NCBI GenBank assembly: GCA_000226015.1
Contig: JH153292.1
Location: forward strand, 301,924 to 324,198
From: Mnemiopsis leidyi
Lineage: Eukaryota > Ctenophora > Tentaculata > Lobata > Bolinopsidae
DNA: 22,275 bases
Direction of reading: 5' to 3'
Shown here: piece by piece, positions 19,801-22,275 of the stretch
Layout of the letters: every line of letters begins with the position of its first letter
Position numbering within the stretch: the stretch's first letter is position 1
The notes under the pieces: generated by a model
Seen by the model: the letters and a program-made list of their open reading frames with translations, nothing else
Told to the model about the DNA's origin: nothing
The model's database searches: none
Translations under genes and position numbers: made by a program

Positions 19801-21290
19801 CACTGGCAACACTCCACACAGGCGAGTACACGGACTTTGAGCCGGTTTGACTCGGTTTCTGTACATTTCCCGTCCGTGCTTGAGAGCAGTGTGATTATGA
19901 GATGCGTAATGGTATGGAACAATGTTAGTTAAGGAGATTTGGCGTTCTTTTACGCTTATCGCTTATTGCTTATTGTATCCTAATCTATCTGGCCCCTCAC
20001 TACCGATAAAACCACCAAATTTGTGCAATTCTTGTGCTATTCTAGCGTAAGTAAACAAACCTTAAAACACATATCTAATACTTCACTTCACCAACTCCCT
20101 GTAAAAGCAGCAGTATTACTTACCAGGGAGTACAGGACGAGACGGACGAGAAGGGGGTGTGCCCACTCTGTCGGGGGTGCCCGCCCCACTGCCCGGGTAG
20201 TGGGCGTAACCCACAAACTTGGCTGGCGGGACGTTCATCCTGGGGGAGGATGTTTTAGAGGGTGTGTTGTGTCGCCATCTCAGGTCAATTAAGTGAGTTA
20301 TAGTAGTTAACTAGTGAAGATAACAGGACCTGTTCATGCCCGAACAAGGTGCTGCATATACTATACTATATATACTAAGGTGCTATATACTATTTATTCT
20401 ATATATACTGATAACAATAAATACTATATAAATACTATATCAGTGCTATATCAGTGCTAAATATAGTATTTATATGAGTGTTTATAAGCGACGTAATATA
20501 TTGTAGTAGTAGGTATGTAGAATGATATATTGGTATAAACATAACGAGGTTGCCAACTTAATGGCATTGTAATCTTGTATCATAGATGGTTATTTTCTTA
20601 AATCTGACATAACAAGTGATTTTCAATGATTTACAAAAGACCTGAGTCTCACTAGCCAACGCCCCAATACATATTTCGAAAGCTCAATCACGGTAAGCGC
20701 AGTGTTGTTATTGCATAATTAATTACTGATCAAAGCTGAAAGACAAGCAAATCTTGGCAATGTTTACGGTGATGCGAAGTAAACAACACAGAGCAAAGTT
20801 TGTAGATACTGCACTGGTAACAGGCTGACGGAAACAGGTACAATACAACAGAACACGCACGCACGCACACACGCACACACACACACACACACACACACGT
20901 CCGACAACATTTTGAAATAAGATCTACCATATGATTTTTCAGCAATAATGCTTTACAGAGGGAAAATTTGGAGGTTGAGTAGTTCAAAATGGCGTCCAAA
21001 AATGGTGGTTGTAATCAGTTACATGTACCAGGTAAATTTAGTACTCTAGTCGGCCAATCATTATGTAATTTCAATAGCAAGACTCACGCTACCTGCAACA
21101 ATTGCAAGTTACTTTTGAAGAATTGCCGTACTAAAAATAACTCACTTCAAGTTCTCGGCAGTAGGTTGAATGCCATTCTGAACAAGTGCTACAAGTTTTA
21201 TAGCAGTAGCAAGACCTAATAGATCCAGCGCTCCGACTTTGTTGCGATCAGATAGATCCCATATCAGAGCTAGGTCATTGGTAGCTATAC
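12369..21290 (-). CDS. EPS15: EPS15-like endocytic adaptor (whole gene in view, 14 exons, 5' partial)
   Basis: The joined exons encode 1216 residues with every intron phase in agreement. EPS15 is an early scaffold of clathrin-coated pits at the plasma membrane. Its EH domains bind NPF motifs, its coiled coil oligomerises it, and its DPF motifs bind the AP-2 alpha appendage. Order, numbered from the first visible residue: C-terminal half of EH1 (1-40), repeat-bearing linker, EH2 (about 208-290), EH3 (about 320-395), Pro-rich linker, coiled coil (about 520-745), then DPF region to 1216. Only EH2 keeps a clear calcium loop (DVDRDGHLDMEE). There are 25 DPF and 4 NPF motifs. No ubiquitin-interacting motif follows the DPF region, unlike human EPS15. 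The start codon and first half of EH1 lie beyond the window. The fit is to EPS15/EPS15L1, not intersectin (no SH3). Confidence 0.93.
14061..14192 (-). CDS. EPS15: EPS15-like exon 13, coiled coil
   Basis: The exon runs from the acceptor TAATTTATTTTCAG to the donor GAA|GTAAGG, 44 codons, phase 0 at both ends. It reads TQSKLVQIEAAHRTIDKALA then ELAPFGRRYAG and ends ILTNIHE. It continues the heptads of exon 12. Confidence 0.88.
14521..14641 (-). CDS. EPS15: EPS15-like exon 12, coiled coil
   Basis: The acceptor CCTAAAACCAG at 14642 is chosen because its single leading G completes Arg with AG from exon 11, giving KARDELQKLRQEE, like KAREELSRLQQE in human EPS15. VESGKRQL matches human VESGKAQL. The donor is GTG|GTAAATAC, phase 0. 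Confidence 0.88.
15038..15199 (-). CDS. EPS15: EPS15-like exon 11, coiled coil
   Basis: The exon runs from the acceptor CCATTCATAG to the donor GCAAG|GTAGGA, 162 bases, entering and leaving with a split Arg codon. It reads LDEADAERRKFEELISELHK and later GVLQQQIASQDALRKSQEEE. Confidence 0.88.
15323..15485 (-). CDS. EPS15: EPS15-like exon 10, coiled coil
   Basis: The exon runs from the acceptor TTATTCGCAG to the donor TCTAG|GTATTT, 163 bases. AC completes Asp with the G of exon 9. It reads SLTKEKKDLQTEIKSVEESL and ends EEEVEQARKQRDEVQS, strong heptads. Confidence 0.88.
15676..15913 (-). CDS. EPS15: EPS15-like exon 9, linker into coiled coil
   Basis: The acceptor ACAACCTCTCCAG (phase 0) is chosen to match exon 8. 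The frame is also open further upstream to an ATTATAG acceptor, which would break phase. A Ser/Thr/Pro-rich linker is followed by ADFSVIKELDAYTKES, matching human ADFSAIKELDTLNNE at the start of the coiled coil. The donor is TCTG|GTAAAT, phase 1. Confidence 0.85.
16164..16358 (-). CDS. EPS15: EPS15-like exon 8, EH3 tail and Pro-rich linker
   Basis: The exon has 65 codons, phase 0 at both ends, acceptor ACTTATTTCCAG, donor GACAAG|GTTGGA. KGALPEVLPVELIPPSMR is like the human EH3 tail KGIDPPHVLTPEMIPPSDR. An Ala/Pro-rich linker with PPP follows. Confidence 0.9.
16536..16693 (-). CDS. EPS15: EPS15-like exon 7, second half of EH3
   Basis: The exon runs from the acceptor GCGACTTCAG to the donor CACAAG|GTCTCAG. 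It reads GVLTGTELRPLLVSKG, LAQIWTLCDIAKTGKLNQEQ and YALALHLI, closely parallel to human EH3 ([29 protein letters not shown]). The NPF-pocket Trp is present. The EF loop lacks calcium ligands, as in human EH3. Confidence 0.93.
16694..17933 (-). other. EPS15-like intron 6
   Basis: This intron lies between the two halves of EH3. It holds a GTACAGT-rich stretch from about 17215, ending in a 12-bp tandem array at 17431-17562. No exon is seen. Confidence 0.7.
17431..17562 (+). repeat. 12-bp minisatellite, 9 perfect copies
   Basis: TGTACAGTGCGA repeats nine times without error from 17431 to 17538, followed by TGTACAATGCTA and TGTACAATGTGT. A 12-base unit keeps frames open on both strands (repeats of CTVR on plus, HRTV on minus), which are not genes. 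The perfect copies suggest recent expansion. Confidence 0.97.
17934..18097 (-). CDS. EPS15: EPS15-like exon 6, EH2 tail and first half of EH3
   Basis: The exon runs from the acceptor CTTGTTTCAG to the strong donor ATGG|GTAAGTAAGG, 164 bases. ARQGEKPPTALPTNYIPPSH is the Pro-rich tail of EH2. SWLVPMATRRTAADEFATAD corresponds to WVVSPAEKAKYDEIFLK of human EH3. The EH3 N-terminal half is divergent. Confidence 0.88.
18256..18394 (-). CDS. EPS15: EPS15-like exon 5, second half of EH2
   Basis: The exon runs from the acceptor TTTCACACAG to the donor CAACAG|GTTAGA. SKVKPILQKSLLHVGLLGQI and WELSDVDRDGHLDMEEFSLA match human EH2 ([40 protein letters not shown]). The NPF-pocket Trp and a complete calcium loop (D1, D3, D5, D9, E12) are seen. 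Confidence 0.95.
18539..18634 (-). CDS. EPS15: EPS15-like exon 4, first half of EH2
   Basis: The exon has 96 bases, acceptor AACAATTTCAG, donor TTTCAG|GTCGG in phase 1. WVVTPQSRAQYDSIFHSLNP and INGKLSG match human [27 protein letters not shown]. The leading AT completes Asp with exon 3. Confidence 0.93.
18635..19524 (-). other. EPS15-like intron 3
   Basis: No exon is seen. AGGAATGTACAGATAGTT occurs twice in tandem at 18979-19014, running into a long hairpin at 19011-19041. Confidence 0.6.
19011..19041. other. 12-bp-stem hairpin in EPS15-like intron 3
   Basis: AGTTGGGTGTGC and GCACGCCCAACT pair over 12 positions with one G-T type mismatch, around a 7-base loop TGACTGT. No known RNA family is recognised. 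Confidence 0.8.
19525..19878 (-). CDS. EPS15: EPS15-like exon 3, repeat-bearing EH1-EH2 linker
   Basis: The acceptor CTGCTCTCAAG at 19879 is chosen because its two leading bases (CA) fit the phase-1 end of exon 2. A nearer-looking TGTACAG|AAA acceptor would break the frame. Four 10-residue repeats (ADQREGANSA, ANQHAGASSV, ANLRSGESST, ANQRSGVSAT) are coded by a 30-bp minisatellite at about 19683-19800. The exon ends SWDLLSLQSLL at the donor CTAG|GTCTGC, phase 1, joining EH2. Confidence 0.82.
20124..20239 (-). CDS. EPS15: EPS15-like exon 2, EH1 tail linker
   Basis: The exon runs from the acceptor CATCCTCCCCCAG to the donor CCTG|GTAAGTAATA, 116 bases. The leading G completes Lys with exon 1, giving ENLKMNVPPAKFVGYAHYPG, like human SLNLAVPPPRFHD after EH1. 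The rest is Pro/Arg/Ser-rich (TPPSRPSRPVLP). Confidence 0.85.
20240..21145 (-). other. EPS15-like intron 1 (as visible)
   Basis: This is AT-rich DNA with a TATA/CTATAT simple-sequence tract at about 20350-20480 and a CA microsatellite at 20853-20898. No exon is seen. Confidence 0.7.
20853..20898 (+). repeat. CA/CACG microsatellite
   Basis: ACACGCACGCACGCAC passes into an uninterrupted run of about a dozen AC dinucleotides. Confidence 0.97.
21146..21290 (-). CDS. EPS15: EPS15-like first visible exon, second half of EH1
   Basis: The exon runs from the acceptor TTTTACCCCCAG to the donor TTGAA|GTGAGT, 145 bases. IATNDLALIWDLSDRNKVGA and AIKLVALVQNGIQPTAENLK match human EH1 (LGKIWDLADTDGKGILNKQ... 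and LVACAQNGLEVSLSSLN). The NPF-pocket Trp is kept. The EF loop DRNKVGALDLLG lacks calcium ligands. The two leading bases GT need a preceding exon ending in G, which lies beyond the window. Confidence 0.9.
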
Positions 21291-21307
21291 CTGGGGGTAA
21301 AAGTCGT

Positions 21308-22275
21308 GTAACATAGCAACCAGTGGTAAGTGGTAACATAGCAACCTGTATTAACATAGCAACTAGTGGTAACATAGCAACCTGTATTAACATAGCAACT
21401 AGTGGTAACATAGCAACCTGTATTAACATAGCAACTAGTGGTAACATAATAACCAGTGGTAAGTGGTAACATAGCAACCTGTGGTAAGTGGTAACATAGC
21501 AACCTGTATTAACATAACAACTAGTGGTAACATAGCAACCTGTATTAACATAGCAACTAGTGGTAATATAGCAACCTGTATTAACATAGCAACTAGTGGT
21601 AACATAGCAACCTGTATTAACATAGCAACTAGTGGTAATATAGCAACCTGTATTAACATAGCAACTTGTGGTAACATAGCAACTAATGGTAACATAGCAA
21701 CCTGTATTAACATAGCAACTATTGGTAACATAGCAACCTGTATTAACATAGCAACTAGTGGTAACATAGCAACCTGTATTAACATAGCAACTAGTGGTAA
21801 CATAGCAACCTGTATTAACATAGCAACTATTGGTAACATAGCAACCTGTATTAACATAGCAACTATTGGTAACATAGCAACCTGTATTAACATAGCAACT
21901 AGTGGTAACATAGCAACCTGTATTAACATAGCAACTTGTGGTAACATAGCAACCTGTATTAACATAGCAACTAGTGGTAATATAGCAACCTGTCGTAATA
22001 TAGCAACTAGTGGTAATATAGCAACCTGTATTAACATAGCAACTAGTGGTAATATAGCAACCTGTATTAACATAACAACTAGTGGTAACATAGCAACCTG
22101 TATTAACATAACAACTAGTGGTAACATAGCAACCTGTATTAACATAGCAACTAGTGGTAACATAGCAACCTGTATTAACATAGCAACTATTGGTAACATA
22201 GCAACCTGTATTAACATAACACTAGTGTAACATAGCACCTAGTATTACATAACAATACGTGGTAACATAGCGAAC
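21308..22275 (+). repeat. 36-bp higher-order minisatellite
   Basis: The array runs to the window edge. The unit is two related 18-mers, AACATAGCAACCTGTATT and AACATAGCAACTAGTGGT, alternating with variants (CTATTGGT, CTTGTGGT, AATATAGC, AACATAAC). Because 36 is divisible by three and no frame hits a stop, long ORFs appear on both strands (NIATCINIATSG on plus, MLIQVAMLPLVA on minus). It lies in the EPS15-like intron, starting about 17 bases from the EH1 acceptor. Confidence 0.97.

Noticed and set aside
21435..22238. Long ORFs on both strands (267 and 249 codons)
   Set aside because: They are products of a stop-free 36-bp tandem repeat. The sequence has no signs of a gene and lies in an intron.

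Overview
This is a window of a eukaryotic, almost certainly invertebrate animal, nuclear genome. It is AT-rich, its genes are split by GT-AG introns, and it holds many minisatellites, a dead LINE 3' end and long intergenic DNA. The LDLa-type receptor and the EH-domain endocytic gene are metazoan families. The cysteine-rich receptor ectodomain reminds me of cnidarian or placozoan receptors, but I cannot fix the phylum by eye. Nothing here is bacterial or viral: no operons, no Shine-Dalgarno starts.

Layout. (1) 1-1001, + strand: the last two exons of a methylthioadenosine/purine nucleoside phosphorylase (MTAP-like). A 56-bp minisatellite precedes the first exon, a 36/43-bp minisatellite fills the intron, and a 36-bp minisatellite lies in the 3' UTR. 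(2) 1961-2624, - strand: a short terminal coding exon of an unknown gene, with a weaker candidate exon before it. (3) 3978-7990, - strand: a two-exon gene for a 1243-residue LDLa-repeat rhodopsin-class GPCR, with the signal peptide on its own small exon. (4) 8501-10062: two copies of a short dispersed repeat flanking a broken piece of a paralogous receptor gene fused to a 5'-truncated LINE end. (5) 10111-11304, - strand: a two-exon gene for a 135-residue protein with a twin CX9C pattern. (6) 12369-21290, - strand: 14 phase-consistent exons of an EPS15-like endocytic adaptor (three EH domains, coiled coil, 25 DPF motifs). Its 5' end lies beyond the window. (7) 21308-22275: a large 36-bp minisatellite in the EPS15 intron.

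The genes do not form a pathway. The most interesting pattern is in the repeats. Three minisatellites abut a gene-processing boundary and their units contain a copy of it: the 3' splice site plus exon start of an MTAP exon, the 5' splice site plus exon end of the 135-residue gene, and the sequence around the MTAP stop codon. A fourth, beside the EPS15 EH1 exon, carries acceptor-like AG|GT sites. The result is arrays of decoy splice sites beside real ones.

Exons were joined by hand from splice consensus, reading frame and intron phase, and from family resemblance recalled from memory. No alignment or transcript was available.
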